64,000 bases of DNA. It comes from Arcanobacterium canis. Its GTDB lineage: Bacteria > Actinomycetota > Actinomycetes > Actinomycetales > Actinomycetaceae. Below, one piece after another: positions 46,710 through 54,605 of the stretch. The first letter of the stretch is position 1. Every line of letters starts with the position of its first letter. The notes below the pieces were generated by a model. It was given only the letters and a program-made list of their open reading frames with translations, was not told where the DNA came from and did not search any database. The translations under genes were made by a program, and so were the position numbers. The DNA lies in assembly GCF_029625435.1 (NCBI RefSeq), contig NZ_CP121208.1:1550001-1614000 (forward strand). The letters run 5' to 3'.

Positions 46710-47383
46710 CTATGCGGCCAGGTTCAGAGTGTCAATGCGAATTGCAGCCGACAGCCGTGAAACGGCAAACAAATCAGCAAGTGCTTGCACAATGTCCTCC
46801 TTTTCTGATTGATCAGTGATCGCGTACCACCCGCCAGGGGTGAGGTCTTTGAAAGCCATTCGAAACGCTGGCAACGGATCAGCAGGGCTGCGCCAAACTG
46901 ATTAGCCTGCCACTCGGCGGAGCTGGCATACTTCTTCGGCATCTCACACTCATCAAGTGAATCAACCCGATGTTCCTGAATGGGAGCCAGTACGGAGTTG
47001 GTATGCGCGAAGCAATGTTTGTGCAAATGCAGATGCCCACACTCGTGCGCCACAGTGAATCGCTCGCGACATTCAGGTGAGTCAGCCAGTGCCTTACTGT
47101 CTAAGACAATGGTGTTTTCAGTGAGCTGCACCCGATGCTTGCCGCCGCGCGGCCCGAAGGTATTTACTTTGCCATCTCGTAAAACGGACAAGCCAAGGAT
47201 GGTGTCGTCAGTCGAGAGACGGTGGTAGTCAATGGTGGCGTTGAGTTGAAACTCTGCCAAGTAGTGAATGTCAACGATGGTTGGCTCAAAGACTGCATCC
47301 TTGCCAAAGGTTGCATTGACAAGGTTCATGGCTTTGCGCTCAATAACGGAGCGTTCTAGGTATGGAATGTGGACATCGGTCAA
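46710..47383 (-). pseudogene. ImmA/IrrE-family metallopeptidase, frameshifted near its C-terminus
   Basis: Encodes a zinc peptidase with HEXXH as AHECGHLHLHKH and the downstream EWQANQFGAALL helix. After AALL the frame turns to unrelated sequence and stops at 46724. One base less removed near 46878 would instead give a continuous tail (PLPAFRMAFKDLTPGGW...) ending at 46710, as in intact homologues. So the gene carries a one-base deletion, or the assembly has an error there. The catalytic domain is kept and may be partly active. It partners the XRE gene, overlapping it by 4 bp. Confidence 0.85.
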
Positions 47384-47757
47384 CGGCGGCCACCGTCGCC
47401 TTCAATGATGTCGATAATCTTCTGCCAATCCTGGTCGGAGTAATTGCGATCCTTGGCGCGCCGTAGAGCAACGCGGGCATTGTCGGTCTCGCGAATGTAG
47501 TCAGTGAGATCAGTAGGAGTTTGGTCGTCCCGCGTAAGCGCTGCTAGGTCAAACATTTCTTCACGCTCAACTGAAGTCAGCGAGAGTGCAGAAGCGATTG
47601 TTTCGAGCTTACTGTCAGGGGCAGCGCGACGACCCTTCTCGATATCCGAAATGTAGGACGCTGCCATATCTACCTTCTCGGCAAATGCGCGCATCGTAAG
47701 GCGGGCACCCTTGCGCTTGCTCTCTATGAACTTCCCAAACTTTAGGTGGCTATCCAT
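47380..47757 (-). CDS. XRE-family repressor of ImmR type
   Basis: 125 residues. N-terminal helix-turn-helix (MRAFAEKVDMAASYISDIEKGRRAAPDSKLETIASAL) and a helical C-terminal region. Pairing with an ImmA-like peptidase is the ImmR/ImmA module of integrative elements, in which the peptidase cleaves the repressor. The operator motif sits 20 bp upstream of the start, consistent with autoregulation. Confidence 0.9.
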   Translation of the reverse strand: MDSHLKFGKFIESKRKGARLTMRAFAEKVDMAASYISDIEKGRRAAPDSKLETIASALSLTSVEREEMFDLAALTRDDQTPTDLTDYIRETDNARVALRRAKDRNYSDQDWQKIIDIIEGDGGRR

Positions 47758-47776
47758 TGCTGTGGCTCCGTTTACG

Positions 47777-47800
47777 CTTGTTCGCTAACATGCGTACAAG
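47777..47800. promoter_or_regulatory. Operator motif copy 2, before the XRE gene
   Basis: CTTGTTCGCTAACATGCGTACAAG, almost identical to copy 1, inside a wider inverted repeat ACGCTTGT/ACAAGCGT (47774-47803). Probably the XRE operator. Confidence 0.65.
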
Positions 47801-47950
47801 CGTATCATGCGTCCCTATCAAGCGCATACGTGTCGAACCTAGTAGGTGGGCAGGTGAGATTGTAAAATTTCCAAGTGTAGAACAGATCGAATTGCCTCTA
47901 ATTGCGCTGTTTTGTCAGCAATAAGGCGTTGATGTTGAAGGGCGTGAAGG

Positions 47951-49999
47951 ATGGCACGAGGTGTGCAATCGGTTGAGCCACTAGTCGCTGATCGGGTTAA
48001 TGGATGGCTTCGCGATTATGGGCTGTCCTATTACTTAGAACAAGATGCTCCAAACGATGAAATTAAGCAAGCTCTTCTCCAGTATGAGTCTAAGGGTGGT
48101 GGCAAGGGTGGCAATCGCCCCGACGCCTCACTGCTGTTAACAGATTCAACAGAGCGTCATTGGCCGGTGCTCATCGAGTACAAGGGCTATCAAGGGAAGT
48201 TGGTCAAGCTCGACTCTTCTTCGAACGTAGATAACGTGACGAGCAAGGATGAGCCAAACTATAAAAACATTAAAGAATTCGCCGTAAACGGTGCGGTTCA
48301 CTATGCGAATGCAATTCTTCATCACACAAGTTTTGAAGATGTAATCGCAATCGGTGTTACTGGTCACCGTGATTCTTTTGGTGAATTACAACTTGAAATC
48401 GGTGTCTATTACGTATCGAAGCGAAACTTTGGCGCGGGTCAGCGTATTGGGACGTTTACCGACCTTTCGTTCCTCAAAAAAGAGAATTTTGAGGATTTTG
48501 TTGAACGGATCAACAATCTCAATCTTTCTCCAGATGCTCTGGAGGAAATTAAGAAGAAACGCGAAAGTCAAATTGATGCGAATCTGCGCAAGCTGAACAA
48601 CGATATTTATCAAAATGAGAAGGGGATTTCAGAGAACGCAAGAGTCTACCTGGTAGCAGCTTCAATTATCGCTACCTTGGGAGTTCCTGGAAAGGTTCGC
48701 CCACTAGAGCTAAAGGAACTTGAATCTCGAACTGAACGCGGAGAAACTGATGGTGCGAAGATCCTTCGTAAGATTGAGTCTTTCCTAGCCGAGAAAAATA
48801 TTCCTATCGAAAAAAAGGAACTGATAGTCGGGACTCTCGCACCTACACTAACTACGCAAAACCTCAACAAGCCAATTGAAGGCGAGACCCAGCTAAAGAG
48901 AATCTTCCGAAAGGTTGTCGAAGATCTCGGTATTTACTACAAGATCGGCCTCACCACTGACTTCACGGGCAAGCTATTTAATGAAATGTACAGCTGGCTG
49001 GGTTTCACCCAGGACAAGCTAAATGATGTTGTTCTCACGCCTTCATACGTTGCAACACTTCTAGCGAAGTTGACTCGGGTAGATAAAGACTCGTATGTGT
49101 GGGATTTTGCAACAGGTTCTGCAGGCTTGTTGGTAGCGGCTATGAACGAAATGATCATTGACGCTCAAGAAAAAATTGATTCCCCGGACGAGTTGCATCG
49201 AAAGATAGCTCAAATAAAGGCAGAGCAACTTCTGGGGCTTGAGATCTTGGACAACATCTACATGTTGGCGGTGCTCAACATGATCATGATGGGCGACGGC
49301 AGTTCAAACCTGCTCAACGAAGATTCGCTACGTTACTCAGGAAAATATGGTTTTGGGGCAACTGATAGGCAGTTCCCCGCCACAGCGTTTGTGCTCAACC
49401 CGCCATACTCTCAGCCGGGCAACGGCATGATTTTCGTCCAGCGAGCACTGTCACTTATGCAAACAGGTTATGCTGCCGTGATCATTCAGAATTCTGCTGG
49501 ATCAGGTAAAGCTCGTGAATTTAATCAGAAGATTCTTGAACGCAATAGCCTTATTGCGAGCATCAAGATGCCTGTCGACTTATTTCTTGGAAAATCCTCT
49601 GTTCAAACCAACATATATGTATTTCGAGTTGGGCAACCACATCATAAAGATGACGTGGTCAGGTTTATTGATTTTTCAGATGATGGCTATTCGCGAGCTA
49701 ATCGTCGGAAAGCTAAGAGTGGAGTAAATCTTCGAGATACCGGGGATGCGAAGCAGAAGTATCAAGAGGTTGCAGATCTGGTTAGATTTGGAGCTCATAA
49801 GCGAAACCTTATCCCTGAAGATTGTTACTTCGAGGGGCATATTGACCCTACCGACGGTGCAGACTGGAACCAGAGCGCACCTATTGATACCCGGCCCACT
49901 GTTGCTGATCTTAAGAAAACAATTGGCGATTATCTTGCTTGGGAAGTTGGCAAAGTAATCCAAAACTCGAGTAGGACTGATTCTTCATTGGGAAAATAG
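47951..49999 (+). CDS. BcgI-like restriction-methylation subunit (nuclease + N6-adenine methylase)
   Basis: 682 residues. The N-terminal third carries a PD-(D/E)XK-type nuclease pattern (NRPDASLLLTDS ... VLIEYKGY). The middle is helical, and the C-terminal half is an N6_Mtase domain: SAM motif DFATGSAGLL and catalytic motif VLNPPYSQ. One chain with nuclease plus methylase, together with a separate specificity subunit next door, is the layout of Type IIB enzymes such as BcgI. AT-rich composition against neighbouring core genes fits horizontal gain. Confidence 0.85.
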   Translation: MARGVQSVEPLVADRVNGWLRDYGLSYYLEQDAPNDEIKQALLQYESKGGGKGGNRPDASLLLTDSTERHWPVLIEYKGYQGKLVKLDSSSNVDNVTSKDEPNYKNIKEFAVNGAVHYANAILHHTSFEDVIAIGVTGHRDSFGELQLEIGVYYVSKRNFGAGQRIGTFTDLSFLKKENFEDFVERINNLNLSPDALEEIKKKRESQIDANLRKLNNDIYQNEKGISENARVYLVAASIIATLGVPGKVRPLELKELESRTERGETDGAKILRKIESFLAEKNIPIEKKELIVGTLAPTLTTQNLNKPIEGETQLKRIFRKVVEDLGIYYKIGLTTDFTGKLFNEMYSWLGFTQDKLNDVVLTPSYVATLLAKLTRVDKDSYVWDFATGSAGLLVAAMNEMIIDAQEKIDSPDELHRKIAQIKAEQLLGLEILDNIYMLAVLNMIMMGDGSSNLLNEDSLRYSGKYGFGATDRQFPATAFVLNPPYSQPGNGMIFVQRALSLMQTGYAAVIIQNSAGSGKAREFNQKILERNSLIASIKMPVDLFLGKSSVQTNIYVFRVGQPHHKDDVVRFIDFSDDGYSRANRRKAKSGVNLRDTGDAKQKYQEVADLVRFGAHKRNLIPEDCYFEGHIDPTDGADWNQSAPIDTRPTVADLKKTIGDYLAWEVGKVIQNSSRTDSSLGK

Positions 50000-50049
50000 A
50001 AGCCCAACTAGATTCGCGGTTCACCGAAACTAGTTGGGGCACATTCCTG

Positions 50050-51123
50050 GTGGGTGACCTATTTGATGTCTCGGCTAACAAGCAGCTGAACAAGGACAGT
50101 TTCACATTTTCAGACAATGGTGATTATGCCTATTTCACGCGCACCGTAAGTAATAACGGGGTTCTTGGATACGTCGAATACCTCGACGATGAACATAAGA
50201 TCCCTGGAGGATGTATAGCCGTCGGCATGCTTGGCATGCGTTTCTTCTATATGGAGAAAGACTTCTATGCGGGTCAGTTCACTAAAAGGCTCATCCCTAA
50301 AGGCTTTAATTTAAGCAGATCGAGCGCGGTCTTTTTCACTGCTCTGCTGAACAAATTTGAGCCTTTACTGAAACAAGGGTTAGTTAGAGATTTTGAGCGC
50401 GTTCTCACGGCTCAGTCAATCGACTTGCCAAGCAAACATGGAAAAATCGATCTTGATTACATAGAAGCAATTGTTGCTGCCCTTGAAGATGAGCATCTGA
50501 AGAAGCTGGTTGCCTATCTAGAAGTATCTGGCTTTGACAATCTCACTTTGTCTGATGACGAAAACCTAGCTCTTCAACAGGTGTTTGACTGCAATTGGAA
50601 GAGTTTTCGGATTGGTGATGTGTTCGAAAAGTTGCCAGGTAAAAAGGCAGCCAAGAAGGACGTTCGCAAATGGCGCGATGCAGAATTTAACGTCCCAGCG
50701 GTCTACTGTAAGTTCGGCGATAACGGGATCATGTATTGGGGTCGCGAAGGGGAATTTGCAACCTTTGAAAACTGTATCTCCATTGTGTATAACGGTGAAA
50801 TTGCCGCAGGTAAAGTGTATGCACAGAAAGAGCCTACGGGTATTTTGGCTGAGAGCTATATGATTCGACTGAAGGACGGACCTCAGAGTCATAACCTGAA
50901 TCTATTCTTGACCGCATGCTTAGAGAAAGTCCTTTACCCTAAGTATTCGAGAGACTTTTTGGCAACCTGGAATGAAAAAGTTGAGGATGATGAGTTCTTT
51001 ATGCCGGTTGATGCATCTGGATCACCTGCTTTTGGATTGATGGAGGCAGCTGTCTCAGGGATGATGAAACTCGTTATTGAGGATGCAACTGCTTTCATAG
51101 GGCAGAGGTCATCATCTCGTTAA
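50050..51123 (+). CDS. Specificity subunit of the BcgI-like system
   Basis: 357 residues from the first usual start (GTG). Two related target-recognition halves: WGTFLVGDLFDVSANKQLNK at the N-terminus and WKSFRIGDVFEKLPGKKAAK from about residue 180. The conserved Trp of the first half lies upstream of the GTG, so the true start is probably an ATT at 49987 overlapping the methylase gene, adding 21 residues. It determines the bipartite recognition sequence of the complex; the target cannot be read from it. Confidence 0.8.
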   Translation: MGDLFDVSANKQLNKDSFTFSDNGDYAYFTRTVSNNGVLGYVEYLDDEHKIPGGCIAVGMLGMRFFYMEKDFYAGQFTKRLIPKGFNLSRSSAVFFTALLNKFEPLLKQGLVRDFERVLTAQSIDLPSKHGKIDLDYIEAIVAALEDEHLKKLVAYLEVSGFDNLTLSDDENLALQQVFDCNWKSFRIGDVFEKLPGKKAAKKDVRKWRDAEFNVPAVYCKFGDNGIMYWGREGEFATFENCISIVYNGEIAAGKVYAQKEPTGILAESYMIRLKDGPQSHNLNLFLTACLEKVLYPKYSRDFLATWNEKVEDDEFFMPVDASGSPAFGLMEAAVSGMMKLVIEDATAFIGQRSSSR

Positions 51124-51140
51124 GGTTCACCATTGCACGA
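51123..51140. repeat. 18-bp direct repeat, copy 1
   Basis: AGGTTCACCATTGCACGA, identical to 53010-53027. It directly follows the stop codon of the specificity-subunit gene; a further GGGTTCACTT follows 24 bp later, as after copy 2. Confidence 0.7.
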
Positions 51141-51566
51141 TGTTCGCATGGTCTAGCAGCCGTGGGTTCACTTAATATGAGGTGGGATATCCCCGTCGTG
51201 GTGCCGGGTAGAACGGCAAGCAACTGCAGGCGGGATGCTGGCGGCTAACGATCACGTGAAAACCCTTGTTTTCAAGGGGAAATACGGTTATCCAGTGCTC
51301 TGTGACTGCCCGGGGCTTTGTATCTTTTATTGAGTGCAAACAACCATTAGCACCCAGCAAGTAACACAGTTACTCGCTGGGTGCTTCTTCGTGCAATCGT
51401 TGGTTCACCTTACAACGAAGCTCCAAAAGCCCTGGTCAGAGAGACTTTAGGTTGTTGTTGCGTGTGGTGGTGCTAGTTACGCGGGTTCGAGCCACGCAGG
51501 TACTGAGATGAAAATCGCCACCGAAGATTCAATCTGGCAGCAGAAGTTCAGGTAGGGTTGAAATAG
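51141..51566. other. Long non-coding stretch between the RM system and the riboswitch
   Basis: No convincing ORF. It holds a small hairpin CCCTTG-TTTT-CAAGGG (51266-51281), the terminator at 51349-51385, a GTGCAAT/GGTTCACC pair near 51391 related to the flanking 18-bp repeats in inverted parts, and a tRNA T-loop-like GGGTTCGAGCC near 51483 without an acceptor stem. Looks like assembled junk from past insertions. Confidence 0.5.
51349..51385. terminator. Terminator downstream of the RM system
   Basis: AGCACCCAGC pairs with GCTGGGTGCT, extended by AGTAAC/GTTACT, followed by TTCTTC. A plausible terminator on the plus strand. Confidence 0.65.
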
Positions 51567-51625
51567 CCGGACGAGGGAGCCGTACCCGGAACCGCCAATT
51601 GTTGGGTAGTTAAAGTACGACGGCC
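51567..51625 (+). ncRNA. Guanidine-III (ykkC-III) riboswitch
   Basis: CCGGACGAGGGAGCCGT followed by ACCCGG reproduces the class consensus (CCGGACGAGG, GCCGUACCCGG). A later ACGACGGC supplies the pseudoknot partner of GCCGT. A variable 20-nt hairpin insert lies between. It ends about 35 bp before the SMR exporter gene, the usual target of this class. Guanidinium binding would turn on translation. Confidence 0.85.
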
Positions 51626-51659
51626 ATATTACCTTTCTGACATAAGATAAGGAGTGGCC

Positions 51660-51974
51660 GTGTACTGGTTTGTGCTCATCATTTCTGGACTACTTGAGGC
51701 CGTGTGGGCAACTGCCCTCGGTAAATCCGCAGCCTTCACGAAAATCGTCCCGTCCATAACTTTCGTGATTGCTTTGATCTTTAGCATGTTGGGGCTTGCT
51801 TTTGCGATGCGAGATCTGCCGACAGGGACGGCCTATGCAGTTTGGGTGGGGATAGGTGTCACAGTGACAGTTGTATATGCGATGCTTACTGGCACAGAAC
51901 CTGCATCAGTGTTAAAGATTGTTTTCTTGTTGATGATCGTATCTGGCATTATTGGACTCAAAGTGGTGTCGTAG
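51660..51974 (+). CDS. SMR-family guanidinium exporter (Gdx/SugE subtype)
   Basis: 104 residues with four membrane helices. The membrane Glu is in SGLLEAVWATALG, where Glu and the following Trp-Ala match Gdx/SugE proteins. Helix four ends in IVSGIIGLKVVS. Start GTG at 51660 is chosen because AAGGAG sits 5 bp before it; another GTG lies two codons upstream. The riboswitch ahead of it makes guanidinium export the likely job. It acts as a dual-topology dimer, so one gene suffices. Confidence 0.92.
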   Translation: MYWFVLIISGLLEAVWATALGKSAAFTKIVPSITFVIALIFSMLGLAFAMRDLPTGTAYAVWVGIGVTVTVVYAMLTGTEPASVLKIVFLLMIVSGIIGLKVVS

Positions 51975-51980
51975 GTTTCC

Positions 51981-52428
51981 TTATACCTCGCATTTGAATT
52001 CCATACTGATCTGCCCGTCAGCGGCAATCGCAATCTTCTCGGTGATGACTTCAAGCTCACCCTGCAACATTTCATCCGTAATCGTCGGGGTCTTACCCGG
52101 GTGCTCTACCTCGTATCGGTGATTGCATTTCCACACCACCCGCTTATATTTACTGGTCGAATGCCAAGTCTTCGCACCATACAAACCACCACAATACTCA
52201 CAGAACACCACACACGAGAAAGTGCGGTTAGCCCGGCCACTACTCGGAGTAGTGCGCATTAGGTGTTGGACGAGCTCCCACACCTCCGGATCAATAATCG
52301 CCTCGTGGTTACCCTCAACGTAATACTGCGGCGCCTGCCCCTCATTCTTCACCAACTTCTTTGTCAGAAAACCAGCAGTGAACCGCTTCTGCAAGAGTGC
52401 GTCGCCCTTGTATTTCTTGTCAGTGAGA
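51981..52428 (-). pseudogene. C-terminal remnant of a large serine recombinase
   Basis: The frame encodes ILTDKKYKGDALLQKRF, YYVEGNHEAIIDPEVW and a zinc ribbon (VFCEYCGGLYG...WKCNHRYE), i.e. the Recombinase and Zn_ribbon domains of a large serine recombinase. A stop codon precedes ILTDKK and the catalytic N-terminal domain is absent. The open part starts at 52394. It is inactive for recombination, and the 5' break is next to the Abi-like gene region. Confidence 0.85.
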
Positions 52429-52586
52429 ATGCTTCAACGGGGTCAGGCGTATCTCAGCGATTTGCTGCAAAATTTGGTAGACTAGTTCGCGAAGCCCCGG
52501 TGGAGTTCTGGCTTGCAGGAAACTGTAGAGTTATTCTCGCCGGGGCAATGTCGTATCTGCTTGCTGTTTTGGGAGGTGACATTGTC

Positions 52587-53009
52587 ATGAAATCAGCCGA
52601 TAGTAATTGGCTTGAGTTATGGCTGTCGCCTGCACGTTTAGCAACTTACCTTGAACTTGCTAGTGGTTCAGAAAACCTTGCCCTTGAACTGTACGAGCTA
52701 AATAGTAAACTTTCGCAAGCCTTGATGCATGACATTGCGCATGTCGAGGTTGCCTTGCGAAACAGGTACGACGAAGTGATTAGCTCAAATTTTGATGGAA
52801 GCGAGCACTGGCTCTTTGATTCAGCATCTCCAGTTAACCAATCGTCGCATCATGAAGTGTTAATTGGTGAAAGAAATCTTCGGCAAACTAAAGCTGCTCA
52901 TGCAGGCGTGATGACGCTGGCTGAAATGTTATTGCCCGAACTGGCGGATCACTTGGCACGTACATCAAAGGTCGCAATTATGTTAGAGCGGACAGGGCGA
53001 AGCCTGTAG
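52587..53009 (+). CDS. Abi-like protein, apparently C-terminally altered
   Basis: 140 residues. The N-terminal half (WLSPARLATYLELASG, LYELNSKLSQALMHDIAHVEVALRNRYDEVI, HWLFD) matches the Abi_2/AbiD-F family of phage-abortive-infection proteins, including the ALRN motif. The C-terminal half lacks the usual FGFW segment, so the protein is either a short variant or damaged. The ATG at 52587 follows GGGAGG. The open frame runs far upstream over recombinase-derived sequence that is not its own. Confidence 0.6.
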   Translation: MKSADSNWLELWLSPARLATYLELASGSENLALELYELNSKLSQALMHDIAHVEVALRNRYDEVISSNFDGSEHWLFDSASPVNQSSHHEVLIGERNLRQTKAAHAGVMTLAEMLLPELADHLARTSKVAIMLERTGRSL

Positions 53010-53027
53010 AGGTTCACCATTGCACGA
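53010..53027. repeat. 18-bp direct repeat, copy 2
   Basis: Identical to 51123-51140, again right after a stop codon (Abi-like gene), and again followed by GGGTTCACTT about 23 bp later. Confidence 0.7.
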
Positions 53028-53226
53028 AGCCTTGACTCACTAGATTATGGGGGTTCACTTTTGTGAGCAGCCGAGTTCTTGGAATCTTTAAGCGCTGTTC
53101 ATCTAGCGTGTCAGTAAAATGATATTTGGATCAAATGAGTCAAAGATTGCCTTGTTCGCTGGGAAAATCTGGTCAATGATGCGACTGCTTTAGTTGTTTT
53201 CTTGCATCTTTTGTTGAACCCAAACA

Positions 53227-53280
53227 ACAGAAAAGCGGCGATTAATCGCCGCTTTTCTTATTTTTCAATCCTGCACTTTG
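53227..53280. repeat. Right copy of 54-bp direct repeat (island boundary)
   Basis: Identical to 44429-44482, with the same 28-bp palindrome (53230-53257) and T-run, but no tRNA in front. Marks the right end of the island; the sequence after it leads into core genes. Confidence 0.9.
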
Positions 53281-53307
53281 CCCGCACCTTGCGAAGCGGT
53301 GTTCCGC

Positions 53308-54165
53308 CTAATCCAGCTCCACCTCAGCAAAAAGCCCGAGATGATCCGAAATAGTAAACCGACGGGTGTGTGCATCTTTTGCACTTACACCGACACCAAG
53401 AAGGTGATCGATTTGTTTGGTCGGTTCCGAGGCCGGGAAAGTCAGCCCCTCTGCCAGCTGTGTAAATTGCGGCAGCGACTCGCCCATCCACCATGGGCGA
53501 TCATCTTTCACTAACTCTGCAGCCTTTGCGAGTAGATGCTGACTGACGTCATTAACGATGCTTGGATCAGTGTTGAAGTCACCAGCGAGAATCATGGCAG
53601 GAAGCGCACCACCTTTTGATGTCACCGCAGTGCCATCTTCGAATGCATCGTCCACATGTGCTTTATCTAATCTGGCAACTCGCGCAAATCCCGCCAATGC
53701 GACTGCAAGCTGCACTCGAAGAGTGATCGTTGACGCCTCAAGGTGGGTAGAAGCAAAAATGAGGGGTTTGCCCGAATCAGAGGTTTCAAGATACGTCACG
53801 CGCCGCGGTTGCTCCGGCTTGAATCGCAACCCGCCAACATACCCCTTTTGCCCAGTACGTAAAGCCCACTGAACCTTCGGAAGCTCAAGGTCGTGTACAC
53901 GAGTGATCGGTTTACGCGAAAGTATTGCAATTCCAGTACCGAATGTCGTACGGGAAAAGTGGTGATACATCTGGAGTTCGTCAGCAAGGATCTTCGCTTG
54001 GTCAGCAAAATTCGAACGAATGTTAAAGCGATCAGCTTCCTGCAACGAGAGCAGATCGAGTTCTTCTTCTTTCAGTTCCTGAGCTAGTGCAACAAGAGCT
54101 TTCGATGAAGGACGCCACCCATCGGCAGTTGTGCCGTATTGAAGATTGAATGTGCCGATTCTCAC
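53308..54165 (-). CDS. Endonuclease/exonuclease/phosphatase (EEP) family protein
   Basis: 285 residues. The EEP motifs are all visible: MRIGTFNLQYG, LLSLQEAD with the catalytic Glu, STHLEAS, LAGDFNTDPS and the C-terminal ISDHLGLFAEV with Asp-His. No signal peptide. Could act on DNA, phosphoinositides or other phosphodiesters; not resolvable. It is 2 bp after msrB on the same strand, and likely part of the mscS-msrB operon. Confidence 0.88.
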   Translation of the reverse strand: MRIGTFNLQYGTTADGWRPSSKALVALAQELKEEELDLLSLQEADRFNIRSNFADQAKILADELQMYHHFSRTTFGTGIAILSRKPITRVHDLELPKVQWALRTGQKGYVGGLRFKPEQPRRVTYLETSDSGKPLIFASTHLEASTITLRVQLAVALAGFARVARLDKAHVDDAFEDGTAVTSKGGALPAMILAGDFNTDPSIVNDVSQHLLAKAAELVKDDRPWWMGESLPQFTQLAEGLTFPASEPTKQIDHLLGVGVSAKDAHTRRFTISDHLGLFAEVELD

Positions 54166-54167
54166 GA

Positions 54168-54605
54168 TCAGCCCTCCGCCCCGGAGACAGAGCCGTCATC
54201 CGCAACGAATGTCAAACATGCCGAATTCATGCAGTAGCGTAGGCCAGTGGGAGTCTGGGGAGCATCGGGAAAAACGTGCCCGAGATGCGACCCACACGAA
54301 GCACAACGCACTTCGGTTCGTGGGCGTCCAGGCAGTGACGTGTCCTCAATGTACTCGACCGCATCTTTTTCATCTGGATCAAAGAATGAAGGCCATCCAC
54401 AGAACGAATCGAACTTAGTCTCAGACGTGAACAGCTCTGCTCCGCAGGCTTTGCACAGGTACATTCCCGAACGCTTCTCATTCAAAAGCGCGCCCGTGCC
54501 AGGCATCTCGGTTCCCGCAGCGCGCAAAATATTGTATTCGAGGGGTGTGAGCTGGGCCTTCCACTCTTCCTCCGTGCGTGCTTTGGGGTATTTCTTCTCA
54601 GTCAT
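54168..54605 (-). CDS. msrB: Peptide-methionine (R)-S-oxide reductase MsrB
   Basis: 145 residues from the ATG at 54605. Zinc CxxC pairs CKACG and CASCG, and the catalytic RYCMNSACL motif. Note the additional Cys in NSACL in place of the common NSASL, possibly a resolving cysteine. It repairs methionine-R-sulfoxide with thioredoxin. It overlaps the mscS gene by 8 bp. Confidence 0.95.
   Translation of the reverse strand: MTEKKYPKARTEEEWKAQLTPLEYNILRAAGTEMPGTGALLNEKRSGMYLCKACGAELFTSETKFDSFCGWPSFFDPDEKDAVEYIEDTSLPGRPRTEVRCASCGSHLGHVFPDAPQTPTGLRYCMNSACLTFVADDGSVSGAEG

Noticed and set aside
51172-51360. 62-residue minus-strand open frame in the gap after the RM system
   Set aside because: No RBS or domain; composition fits random sequence between a hairpin and repeats.
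51470-51500. tRNA-like GGGTTCGAGCC element in the island
   Set aside because: No acceptor, D or anticodon arms can be folded around it; at most a tRNA-derived scrap.
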